Part shown: positions 47,396 to 59,225 of the stretch, in pieces
Layout of the letters: each line of letters starts with the position of its first letter
How positions within the stretch are numbered: the first letter of the stretch is position 1
Source of the DNA: Typha latifolia
Taxonomy: Eukaryota > Streptophyta > Magnoliopsida > Poales > Typhaceae
NCBI GenBank assembly: GCA_019914945.1
Contig: CM034099.1
Coordinates: forward strand, 24,082,704-24,146,703
Length of the DNA stretch: 64,000 nucleotides
Direction: 5' to 3'
Notes under the pieces: generated by a model
The model's database searches: none
The model's input: the letters and a program-made list of their open reading frames with translations, nothing else
Told to the model about the DNA's origin: nothing
Made by a program: the position numbers and the translations under genes

Positions 47396-50300
47396 GGTTG
47401 ATTCCCCTCTGGGCTCTTCTGGCTTTGCTCATCATCTTTAGCCTTTAGTGCAACGGGCCGGTGGTATTTGTCTAATTAGCCACCACATGCACCAAACTTG
47501 GTGGGTCTTCTCAAAGACTGTGCTGCATCAATAAGTCACACTGTTAACGAGAAATAATGGCGGTGCGGATCATCTCTCCATGTGGTCTGATCGAAGGATT
47601 AGTCAGGACTCAGGGGCTCCCTAGCTGAAGTCCACCTGCATACCAACTGAAGGAGAAGATAAAATACTTGGTGTTAACAATTGGGATTGGGCTTCACTTT
47701 AGTTAATCACGGGTTTCTCGATTTCTTCAGTGCCTGCACGTGGACGTGGTAGTAGTCTAAGACCGGGTCAACCTACTGCATTTGCGGCCACGTGGATTTC
47801 ACTAGCCGTCACGAACGGTGGAGGAGAGATTAGCATGAATTATGTCGGTGCCGGACATTACTCCCTGGCCCCATGCGATTCGAGATATTAAATTATACGG
47901 AAAGAGCGAGCGAGAGAGCGAACGACAACGTAGCTACTGTAAGAAAAAGCAAACCTCACGACGATAGCGGTCCATGTTCAAGGCTATAATTCAGAAAATA
48001 AAATAAATGCTTAGATTCCATTCCACAGCCATATTTATATATGTAGAGAGAGAGAGAGAGAGAGAGAGAGCAGATGATGTGGCCTTTCTTTTTTATTTTA
48101 TTTTTAAATCCTCCTGGCTGGTCGGTTGGTTGATGTACAGATTACACGCATGACGCATCCATGCGAAGGGCGCATCTACATGCATGCCCAATAGCACCGT
48201 CGGTCATGATCATATTTGATGAAAATTGACAAGGTAAGGCATCCATTTCTCTTCATATATATTATACATATGTTCTCACGACAGTCCGACAGCTGCATAA
48301 GCATGGTGGGTGGGGCAGCATATTTCGTCTGAATTCTGAGTTGACAATATACAGTAGGCCAATATTTCACTTTGATGGTACATATTGGGAAAAACTTTTA
48401 CGCCAGATCTAACAAATTCTGTACCACGTTGCTCTCCAATTACCTGCATGCATCAGCAAACATCAAAGCATAGTAAAAGATCAACTCCACGAGACAGTGC
48501 GATAGAGTTTTTTCTTTTTTGACTATTTTAAATCTGCTAACCGACCATTGCATTTAAATAAGTTTCATACTTTTTCTTTTTACCAACGGGCCACAACCCC
48601 AATATTTCTTATGCACATGGAGTAAAAGAAATCTATCCCCATAAATAAGTTTTAAAATAACTTAGTTGTATACAATGTTTAATGGGCATATCTAGAATGG
48701 TAAAAAAAAACTCAAATATATGAAATATATGATAATATGATGCCTCGTGGTCAATCATGTGCCTGTCTTTACCTCTTTAGATATCACAGCTCAGCCATGG
48801 CAGCACCATCCACGTCCATGCGTGACATATAATGAACCGTAATTTATCATTGACAACTTGCAGCTTTGCCAACTACAACGAACATGAATGAATAGTCAAG
48901 TCTGAACATGCAAGTTAGCTGGGTAGGAATTCTAGCAACTGACAATTAGCAAGCAACACGTGCTTTTAAAACGCACATGATTATATAACTAAGATGGCAA
49001 AATCACTTTTTTTTTATAAAAATTTTGCACAGTACTGTTTACAGCCAATCCCGGAGAAAGATCGAAATGAAATACAACATGCTAGTGGAAAAGATAATTT
49101 CGTCTTACCTACCTAAATTACTAAGCAAATTCAAAAAGTATTTTGTAAGATTTGGGATGCAACAGTGACGGCAGCAGCTGATCATGACATTGACCTGCAC
49201 TGAAACACTATATATTATCAAAATGGAAGGTCTAAGGAATGCTTAACAGCCTCATAACTACTATGACAGCGCAGTAGCCCACTCTAGAATAGTGTGCACA
49301 TTCTTTTATGAGTCTGTTCTCTGATCAAGGGATCTAGGCTCTGAGCTGTTATAGTTGTGGATAAATGCCATAACAATAGCATAAGTTCTTGTAGAACACA
49401 AATCTTAATTACATTGCATAGTAGATTGCCGGTGCAACATTCAGTAGCCTGACCAATCCTTGTGGAAGTCCTGCATTTGCTGGCAATCTTACCTGCATTT
49501 ACCTTTGGCCCATTCCTATCAACCTGGTTAAAGGGCCTTCTAATCAATCCGTTGAAGTGCTCCTACCTAGTTTCACAAATGTAAAACATCAAAATGTTAT
49601 TTATCTGGTTGATAAAGGCCAACCCTCAGAAAAAGAGTACAAATTTGTCATCAAGACCAACCCTCCATTGCTCTTGCCATAGACTTGATAGCTGCGAAGA
49701 CACCTTTTAATTCTATCAGGGCTCTGTCCTCTTATTCTGCACTCTGCCTATTAGATTGGGATCTTCTACGAGTTAACGGCACTGCACTGTACATATTAGA
49801 AATACAAATTTCAAAATAATATTCTAGTAATTACAAAATTAAATATTCTTTCACGTGACCCTAATGAAACTATCTGTTTCATGCCTATCCATATTCTAAT
49901 TCTAATGAAACCTAAATGAGCAAGACTAAGATATAATGCTATAATACCATATCTGTCGCACACTCGCACCCCTGCTAACACTATTGTAGATGAGTATGAT
50001 CAGTTGCAGCCTCTTTTAGGATAATGCTCAATAGAGCGCAAGGTCTATAATACCCCTGTAGTATTTAATATTTGTATTCGGCAGAAACACGCCCACACGG
50101 TAAGTATATAATAATTTATTTCTTTTTATATACAACCAACAACGACCATATATATGATTTATAAAAATATAATTATAAATTTAATATTATTAATAATTAT
50201 TTTTTAATACTTACTCTTATTTAATTAATTATTAATTATATGTAAAATAGTTATTATCCTATTATACAATAACAATATGCAAGCTTATCATTTCATTTTA

Positions 50301-51756
50301 TATAAAGTTGTAGACACTAATAAGATGCTAAAATAATTATATAAAATATAAATATAAATATAAGATTATTATCAATAAAACTATAGGTATTAAACTAATA
50401 AACAATGGCTAAACCATAGATAAATGTATATGTAAATATTTATAATTATAATTAAATAAATTATTATACTAAAATACTTAGCTAATAATCATATTAGTGA
50501 GTGTATATATATCCTTAAACTAATTAACTATTTTATTTAAATTTAACATAAATAAAATAAATAATTTAAAAGAAAAAGGAGAGAATTTTTTATTATAATG
50601 CTTGGCCGAGCCCGGCGTCACCGGCAGCAGAGAGAGAGAGGAGAACGAAAAGAGAAGGAAAGGAAGAAGAAGAAGAAGAAGGAAAGGAGGGAGAAAAGGG
50701 GAGGGCAAGAAACTAAGGAGAGAATTAGAGAGGGGGTTTGAGGGAAAGAGGTGAGAGGTGAGAGGTGAGACGTGAGAGGTGAGAGGCCGGCCGAGGGAAA
50801 AAAAGAGATCGAGAGAGATTTAGAGAGAGAGAATGAGAGGTGGCGGGTGCGTTGGCGCTGTAGCTGTGACGGCGACGAGCCCACTAAAACTAGATGGCTC
50901 AGCTTGGTTGATCAGGCCGGCGGTTGAGAGTGTGTGACGCCCCTAATGCGCACCACTGCAACATGACACAAGGCCGGCCACGTCTGCTATACAACATTCT
51001 TTTTCTTTTTAGGCTAAGTTATTACAGTATCTATCTATATTATAACACAATCAAGCGCAAGGCCTAAAGTAATGTTTCAATGGCAGAATCCTTCACAGTG
51101 ACGAACCTATTTGACGGATATAGTAAACAAGGAAGCCAAAGAAAGAGAGAAGACAGCATCGTCCAAGATGACAAACCTCGACAACACAGGAAAGGGAAAG
51201 CAGTGGTTGGGCCTTGGGGCCCACGACCCTTTCATTAATTGGTCCGCACGAAAACGGAGGAGGACGTGGTGGAAATAGGCTTGTATATGATGTTAACCAT
51301 ACCGAATTATCATCTCGGCCCAAAAGCACCTGCGATCCAGATCTTGCCTGCAGGCCAGCGGCTGAATTGGAGTTGAAGGGATGCATCATGGAGGACGAAC
51401 CGAACCGAACTGAGCATATAAAGAAAAAGTAAAAGGGACCTTGCAGTAGATCTCCCAATTTACCAGTAGGAAACACTATAGAGGCTGCATCGTTGTGGCG
51501 TACCCCCACGTGTCCGTATCAGTTGGGGAAATTAAGCAGCCCACCTTTCTCTCTGACTGCAACGAACTCCGGAGGTAAAGCGAGGCAGATGAGAGACCCA
51601 GTTCGGTCCATGACCCGATTTTGGCTCCCAGCTGACAGCCTGGGCTTTCAATCGCGCCTCTTTGCTGTGCTGCTAACCCAGTCATTAAAGATCTTCGCTA
51701 CAAGCAATCCAGGAAGCAGCTGCAGCAGTATAGAAACTAAACGATAAGCAAGTTAG
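46464..51756. other. 3' region of CESA copy B, then intergenic DNA
   Basis: The first roughly 900 bp mirror the 3' region of copy A. After about 47400 I see no gene. Notable content is a (GA)n run at 48042-48070, AT-rich sequence at 50100-50530, a purine-rich plus strand at 50570-50850, and a five-fold GAGAGGT-type tandem repeat at 50751-50787. The 138-residue frame at 51093-51509 (minus) has no family motif. Confidence 0.6.
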
Positions 51757-52769
51757 ATGGACGATCTTATGCTCGGGCAAGAGAAGCGACTCGCTCTTCC
51801 TCCTCCAACAGAGAGCTTAATTGGAAGGCTGGACCAGATAGACCATCGGGTGCCTTGCCAACCACCACCATTATAACTAATGCCTACTCATTTTCTCACC
51901 TTCCTTTTTATTGTCGTCGACCGCAAAAAGCGTTTCTTAATCTAGTAGTATAAGATTCTTCGTGCCCTTCTCTCGTCACCGAAGTTCTTTCATCCTGGTT
52001 CTTTTTGTTAAAATAGCTGCCGATTTTTATTTTTGGTTTACTGCTTGCATGGCTGCATATGCTAATGTATCTCATGTACTTGGTACTGTGATGCCGCTGC
52101 TTACAGTTAAGACAACTGGAGGAGAAGGAGCATCTCCCAGAGAGCTATTTCATTGCAGATCTGCAGCAGAGGCCCAGTCAACATCACCACCGCAAGTCTC
52201 TGCCGACTGCTTTGCATGAAGTCCAAATTAAGGGCAACCTCATGGACCGCCTCCACTTGCTCGAGGGCCGAATCCGGCAGGTGAGAACACACCAAATTAA
52301 CGTCACTTTCACTTCCCCTTCCCCTTCCATTATCAACAATTCCACCCTTGCTCTTATAACATGGTATTGCAGCTAAGCATTCAATTGGACAAGGATAGCT
52401 GCGTCGCGAGTACATCTGCTGTGAGACCAACCGATGAGAATGCGTGTATTCGTCCAGCCGTAGCGGACAAGCAGCAGCAGATGAACAGTAGTATCTGCTC
52501 CGGCAGAGTTGTAGGAGGACCCTGGAGGGCTGGCGAGATTTTCCATCTTCACGCCCAAAAGACAAAATCAAAGGTAAGTTAGATTGTCGGAGTGCCTTTC
52601 TTTTCTTTTTTGCTACAGAGACATATATCAAATGAAACGTTTCAAGGTGAAGGATTCCAAAAAAGCTATTTGCGCTGCGGAGAAGAGAACAAATACTGTG
52701 TGCCGCAATGAGAAGAGGAGAATGGAACGCACCAGGCTTTTCAGGAGGTGGTTCCCTGTCGGATGCTGA
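51757..52769 (+). CDS. Small basic coiled-coil protein, unidentified, four exons
   Basis: No single open frame shows this gene; I assembled it from splice signals and continuing coiled-coil pattern. Exons: 51757-51849 (start MDDLMLGQEKRLALPPPTES), 52107-52280, 52373-52573, 52647-52769 (ending RRWFPVGC). All joins are phase 0, giving 196 residues. The first join makes a heptad-like LIGRLDQIDHR-LRQLEEKEHL, and exon 2 has LMDRLHLLEGRIRQ leading into LSIQLDK. The tail is strongly basic with a short WFPVGC end, a pattern suggesting conservation. The exon 4 acceptor (TTTCAAG) is weak. A stronger pyrimidine-rich acceptor at 52618 would give a different tail ending at a TGA about 90 nt on. I do not recognise the family. 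It is convergent with the next gene. Confidence 0.6.
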
Positions 52770-53583
52770 ATGATGATGATGATGATCAATATCCTAAATT
52801 GTACTTTCCCTATGTCATTCCTACCTGCAAAAATCTTACTCAATTTTCATTTTCAACGTCCAAATTCGTTATTTTCATGTCTCTGCTGCTGTTTCCTTTT
52901 CATATGCTTTCCAAAATTTATCTCCATAAATGCATCTCAGGACTTTTTAGAGCCCTGCAGCAAATCATCTTCCATATTGTAAGCTACCAGGTATTACCTC
53001 CATGGTACAAAAGACGTATAATCACAGGAGACGGACAGCATACTTTTTGTTTCGATGAAATTGATATCATCTAATCTACGAGGAATAGAATAGAGAATTG
53101 CGTACCATTATAGACTTCAGAGACAGCATATATCAGAATACTGTCTTTTCCTCTTTCTGACAAAAATTAGAAGCAAACCAAAGCACATTAGAAGGTTGAA
53201 TCCAGGATATTTTATTCCAATGATGTTATGCTCACATTGTTTGGTGCAACATTAACTGAAGAAAAAAGGAGAAATAAATAAAAGGTCATGTACACATAAT
53301 AAGCAAAAGACCCATGCGAACTGACTATCAAAACAAGAACTTCGGGCTTCCTCCAGCCTTAAAAATGGAATACCAAGATCTGCTCATACGTAATATCCAA
53401 TGTTCTGACGGAGGAAGCAAAAGTCAAGAAATGCTGCTGACAATGTAAAAATGTCTTAGGACAAAGATCAGCGGACTTCCAAAACTTCTCAGGACTAAAA
53501 AGTTTCATCTCTGGCAAGAATTTTTATGGCCATGTTTCACCGAAACAGCAGGCAGTCAAGTCTCAGTAAGCTATGCTTAGTGA
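52770..53583. other. Convergent 3' regions of two genes
   Basis: This stretch lies between the stop codons of the small coiled-coil gene (plus) and the UVR-like gene (minus) and should contain both 3' UTRs. A (GAT)n run of five units follows the first stop. The frame at 52748-53074 carries no recognisable motif. Confidence 0.6.
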
Positions 53584-56500
53584 TCAACTTTTGCAAGGGA
53601 TATTAAAAGAAGAAACCATTTCAGCCAAATGCTGTCCCGCAACATTGGTGATAAATGCTATGGAAACAACAGGCTGCAAGGTACTCCCATCATCCTCTGG
53701 TTGTAATTCATAGGATTCTTGAAGCTCCCTTGCTTTGCATTCTGCAGCTTCAGCCTCTTTAAGTAATACGCCACATTCTTCAAGGTCACCCATTCCAAGA
53801 GCAGCTGTTCTCTCAGCTCTAGCAGCAGCAGAAACTAATTGGAGCCTCTTATAACTTGCCATAGCTGCCTCCTTTTCTTTGAGCAAAATTAGTCCTTCAC
53901 TTTCCTGTACCTTGTCAGCAGTTCCATTAATCTCCTCCTCTAATTTCTGTAGGTCTAAAGCAGATTTCTCCAATATATTTTGTAGATCTTCCTTCTCAAC
54001 ATTGAGTGCCTTTGCCTCAGCAGCTATCCGGCCAGCCTCCTTGAAATTCCTTGCGGCAGCAGCAACTTTCTTTTCAGCCTCCAGCTCAGGGCCCCTTTTG
54101 TCAATGAAGCTTACTCTCTGCTTGAGTGAAGCAATTTCTTGCTGCATGCTTGCCCTTGTAGAAGATAATTCCTGTAAGAAACCAAAAGTTAGTCAACTGG
54201 AATTGCTAATGTGTCGGTAAAAGAAGAAAACATATATACACAATTGTTTCTTCCTTCAAGCATTTTTATGTTTCACATGCAACTACTGAATTCGATTAGT
54301 TATCATCAGTGTGCGAGTAACCAAGCCTGCTATTTGTTGACACCAAATAAACTACTTCCTTTAAGTCATAGTTGAACATGTTGGGATGAGCAAGTAACCT
54401 GCAGGCTTGTTCTTGCAGCAGAGATTTGCTGTCTGAGTATTTGGATGTCTTCCAAAATTTTCTCTTCTGTCTTCACAAACTTCACTCTATCCTGCCTTGA
54501 CTTCACAATAGAAGATGCCAAACTTCTCCGCAATTCAACAAAATTCTGACATGATTTTGCTTCATCTGAAGAAACATTTGCAAGTTCCATCAACTTTGAC
54601 CTTTTCTGTTCTGCTACAGAAACAAAATCATCGATTTCCTTCCTTTTCATGACCAATGCTGCATTCTCTGATGCCATCTCGGATTGAGCTGCTTGCAAGT
54701 TGTCGCGTTTCATGTCAATACTTGATTGGGTCATATGGAATTCTGCAACCACACCAGAAATTCTTTTTTGAACTTCTTGGATTTGAGAATCATTTTCAGC
54801 GATTTCAGCTTCTTTCAGCCTGACTAATTCTAGCAGCTCACCCAATTCTTTTGCTAGAATATCCCCTTTGCTCTTTAGCATATACTTTTCTCTCCTATCA
54901 TCTTCAACCAAGTGCTCTATAGCCTCTTCCAATCCTGAATGTGCTTCACAAACTAATTGTGATTCAATTTCCATCTCTAGTTTCTTAATTTCCAATATTT
55001 CCATTGATGTTTGCCATCCTTCCAATTCTTTAGAAAATACTTCTTCTGCATTCTTAATCACTAAATCTGCAAAATCAGCTGCATCCTGAGAAAAATGGTT
55101 AAATTTTTCACTAATCTCATTGCCAGGAACATAGAACTAGAAAAAAGGAAAAAAAAAAAGGTGGGGAGAGGGGGGGAGGGGGGTTGGATGAGTGCCATTT
55201 CTGGCCTATATATCCTACCAGTTCTCAATGTTCAGCCAAACAAAAATGCAGTCAAATGAACAGGGGCATGAGAGCGCTTTTCTGAGCATTCCTAGGTAAT
55301 TGACTTATATCTGTTCGACTCGACAGAGAGCTTACTTCATATTTCTAATCAGCAAGACTTCAATGCTCTTGCCAAGGTTGGAATTCAATGAAAGTTTTTA
55401 CTGATCGCTGACAGCTAGTGTACTAGATCTAGTGAACATCTAAAATTTTTAAATACTTGCACTATTGGCTGCATCAACAGAATAGCTTCTCGAAAAGATG
55501 ATACTATCGTTTGCATCTAGGACATCCAAGTATTTTACACTCCAATTATTTTAACAGTCAAAACTTGTTTCCTACTTTATTGAAATCACACCTTCACCAC
55601 TGCATGGTTCTAGGTCATGCCCGGTTGTGCACCTCACTTTACTGCCTCTTTTGTGCTTTTCTTCATATCGAAAATCTTTAAAATATATGGAAGACTTTGT
55701 GTCTTTATGGCGGAAAACTTGATGAATCCAAATTTTTATTTGGGAAAGGAGATGCCAGAGACTAACAGTAGCCTAGTCTTATAATTATATGGAGATCTTG
55801 CAGATGCCTTACCTTTGCAAACTGTTCTAGCAAGGTGACAGCTTCCTCCTCTGCTGCAATCTGCAATTCGAGCACCTCCTGCATCTTTGAATCCACAGAA
55901 TCACAGTCCAGGTCAGCTTGTCTCAATACTGCGAGGAGATTGTCCTTATCCTTCTCCACTGCCGCAAGGCTCTCACTTACCCTCTCAGCTTTATCGAAGT
56001 CCTCCGCCTCGCATGCCTTCTCCAACTCCCTCTCCAGCTCCTTGTACCTAGCCGATGCAGAATTGACATCCTCTGCAACCTTCCTCCTCCTCCTTCCCAG
56101 TTCTTTCCTCTCTGCGGTCACAGATGCAGCCCTCTGCCGGATCGATTCGAACTTTTGGGATATGCGAGCTCTAATCAGAGCCAACCTCTCCTCGATGGGA
56201 CCACACGAGTCTTGCATCTGAGACGGAACAGCTGCTGAAAGAACTTTCTCTTCTTTTTCTTCTTCTTCCACCTTAATGTCTTCTTGTAGGATTGCATCGG
56301 ATTCGCCGCCCCCGACTTCAGCCTCTTCTTCTGGTTGAGGATCGGATCGTAAATTAGTAAGGTGGGGAGGAGGCGGCGGCGAGTCATGTGCCGGCTGCGG
56401 GCTGGGTTCTGCTGGAGGAAGCAGCTGCGGCGACAATGGAGCAGGAAAGGAGGAGGGGAAATGGGGCTCATCCGGAGGAGCGGCGGCCACGGCTGCATCA

Positions 56501-56787
56501 CGGCCATATCCGATACGGACGGCTCTCTTCTTCTTGCGTGAGAGCTGGCGAGAAGGGGGAGGGGTCGCATCGGAGGCGGGGGGAAGGGGATCGGTGTAGA
56601 TCTGGAGGGAGAGATCGGAGAAGAGGTCCTCATCGAGGGGTCGGGAGAGGGACGTCGAAGCAGCGGCGGTAGGAATAGGAGGAGGTGGTGGTGATGGCGG
56701 GGCTTCCTCAGAGGGGCAGAAGAGGACCATACCTTCGAACAAAGACGACCCATCACCACCACCTCCATCCTCCTCCTCCGAAGCCAT
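53584..56787 (-). CDS. Long coiled-coil protein with UVR-like motifs
   Basis: Three exons: 56787-55813 (325 codons), 55085-54399 (229), 54171-53584 (195 plus stop), 749 residues, all phase 0. The start MASEEEDGG opens a proline- and acid-rich, probably disordered region of about 190 residues. After that almost the whole protein is heptad-rich helix. Two segments resemble the UvrB/UvrC (UVR) helix-turn motif: LEKACEAEDFDKAERVSE near residue 270 and VAAAARNFKEAGRIAAEA near residue 590. Plants have proteins annotated as UVR-domain coiled-coil proteins with no settled function; this most likely belongs there. No signal peptide or membrane segment is evident. A role in DNA repair should not be assumed from the motif alone. 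Confidence 0.85.
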
Positions 56788-56923
56788 CTTCTGATTCGAT
56801 CAGATCTGATCTGATGTGCGAAACAACGAGAGGAGGGATCAAACAGAACCCAAATAAATCTTGTCTCGGTCCCCTTAGCCTTGGATCAAAGAACTGGCTA
56901 GTTTTTAACAAACCAGACGTGTG

Positions 56924-56925
<2 letters not shown>

Positions 56926-56970
<45 letters not shown>
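56926..56970. repeat. (GA)n microsatellite upstream of the UVR-like gene
   Basis: An uninterrupted GA dinucleotide run of about 45 bp, 140 bp before the start codon of the minus-strand gene, so it reads as (CT)n in the likely leader or promoter of that gene. Confidence 0.95.
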
Positions 56971-56972
<2 letters not shown>

Positions 56973-57019
56973 TCAATTTCTGAGAGCATTTTTTCTTTTA
57001 TTGAAGAGAGCAAATAATT

Positions 57020-58271
57020 CAACCAAATAAATACAACGAGTTAAATGCAATTTACTCCTATTACCTATGTATAAAATTATTTACCTCTCCATATTGTTAT
57101 ATATTTTTTAATTGGGTCTCCATATTTATACTAAAATAAAATGATTAGAATTTAACTCTCAAATTACCAAAATATTTCTATTATATTCGTTAGATAAATT
57201 GACCAGGGAAAATGATAATTTAGACTTTTTGGTGATCTCATTACATAAATTGACCGGTTATTTTTGGTCATTCTGAAAATTTGAGCGGGTTCAATTAATT
57301 TGGACATAAACTTACACTTTATAGTCTTTATATAGAGATTAGTTTGATTAAAAATATTATACAGAAGTAATGTGATTTTATATAAGAAAACATAGCGGTA
57401 AAATATATTCCAAGATTTTATATCTCAACCCATATTATTTTATTTCAATTTTTTTCTTTTAAAAATATTTTATCTACATGTATACCTTTCTAAAATTAAT
57501 ATTATACTTACCTCTTTTAAAACCATTGTTTTTTATTTTATTTTTATGAATAGTCTTCAAACCTAATTAACGTTTAAATTTATCACTTTGAATACAAAAG
57601 GATAAAATTATTCTTCTTTCATTTTTACACATTGCTTTGATATTTATAATTTTTTTTTATATTACTAAAGATTTTAACTTATATTTATTAAAAAGTAATT
57701 TAAAGAGTATTCAGGTAAAAAATTATTATTATTGAGGATACACATATAAATATAAAATTTTAAAAAGAATGAACACAAATAGGAAAATTTGGACGGGCAT
57801 AAATGCAAACAAATCCTTTTTATTTTGTTTTGAAGTTCTGACTTCATTTTTACGCAATGATTTCAATAAATGATATTTATATCTTTTATATTACTAAAGA
57901 TTTTAACTTATATTTGTTAAAAAGTAACTCAAGAGTATTCATGTAAAAACTATTAGTTTTAAGGATACATATAAAATTTAAAAGAGTATGAATACAAATA
58001 GAAAATTTTGGACGGTATAAATGTAAACAAATCCTTTTATTTTGTTTTGAAGCTCTAACTTCTATATTTATTTTTCTCAACCATATAATAAGAAGTAAAA
58101 TTAAAAAAAAGTCACAATTTTAATCTCACTCTCTGAAGTTTTTATTAAAAAGTAAATTCTCTATAAATTTCCAGTTGCTTTATTTCCCTCTTCCTCTCGG
58201 GCCACCAAAACTCAGATGACGTTCATCTAAGCTTAATACGTGATTTCCGGCGCTTAATAAAACGCGCACAT
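57020..58271. repeat. AT-rich intergenic DNA with a 229-bp tandem repeat
   Basis: Very AT-rich with no supported gene. ATTACTAAAGATTTTAACTT at 57661 recurs at 57890. The following stretches match through AAAAAGTAA, GAGTATTCA.GTAAAAA, GGATACA and ACAAATCCTTTT.ATTTTG, so two diverged copies of a roughly 200-bp unit lie side by side at about 57640-58070. Confidence 0.75.
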
Positions 58272-58713
58272 AGGGGTGGCAAATCTTGACCTGACCCGAT
58301 AACCCGACACAATAATCCGGCTTTTAATCGAGTTGATCAAGGTTGACAATATTTCCTCTAAAATAGCCAAACATGTTGGAGTCGATGTTGAAGCCATCAA
58401 TACATTACCAGCTGGAAGCAGAAACTTTGCATTTCGATACAATAGAAAGAACTCAAAGCGCAGGCGGTCCTTGGAACATACATCGAACTCCATATTAGCT
58501 AGAACCTTTAGTGCTTCTAGTGCACCAAATAGGGTTAGACAGATCGAGTCGTGTTAACACGACCCGTTTATTAAACGGGTTAGACGGGTCGTGTTCGTGT
58601 CTAATAAATACAACCCGTTTATTAATCGGGTCGTGTTCGTATTAGAGTAAAATTGATCCGACCTGAATCTGACCCGACTTGAACCCGCTTAACTCGACCC
58701 GATTGCCACCCCT
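58272..58713. mobile_element. hAT-type MITE, 442 bp
   Basis: Terminal inverted repeats AGGGGTGGCAA and TTGCCACCCCT, flanked by 8-bp duplications GCGCACAT (58264-58271) and ACGCACAT (58714-58721) with one mismatch. Sub-terminal DNA is rich in CGACCCG/CGGGTCG words, including the palindrome ACCCGTTTATTAAACGGGT. A stretch of about 200 bp at 58340-58545 has different composition and is open in both directions. It could be captured host sequence, but I do not recognise it. Confidence 0.85.
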
Positions 58714-59225
58714 ACGCACATGGAGAGACGAACGAAAAAAGAAAGGGAATATCACCGAGGAAACGAAAAAGCAGGTAGCGCTGAACTGCTGCTATCTGCA
58801 GTGTGCGGAGTTATTAGATCTTCAGCTTTGCATTCAATGTTGCAAGTACTCCGGGGTCAAGGCACACCCGATACAGTTATCTTGGTCCTTGCAACCTAAT
58901 TAAGTGAGATGTTTCAGATTATGAATTAACAGAATAATAAACATCTTTTCCATAAACGAGGTAATGGCTTTGTTTGACGAAATATCACAAGCATAACATA
59001 TCTTGTGCTCGACAGAGGCATCTATCCAATGATGGGTACCATTTTAATAGGAAAATAATGAAAAAGAAAACAAAAAAATAAAAGAAAAGGAAAGGAAAGA
59101 CCAACTTCCATGTGATGAGTTGAGACCTCTCCTAGCATTGTTTAAACATAGCAGGTGCATATTCAACCAGGCGGGCCTTTGTGGATATTACATGCTTCAG
59201 GAAGTGATGAAAATAAATGATGCAA

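Noticed and set aside
52107..52631. 174-residue minus-strand frame
   Set aside because: Antisense to the small coiled-coil gene and crosses its introns; the plus-strand reading has splice sites and heptads, this one has neither.
56175..56768. 197-residue minus-strand frame rich in Pro, Arg and Ser
   Set aside because: Out-of-frame overlap with the GC-rich first exon of the UVR-like coiled-coil gene, whose own frame has an initiator ATG and continues in phase into the next exons.
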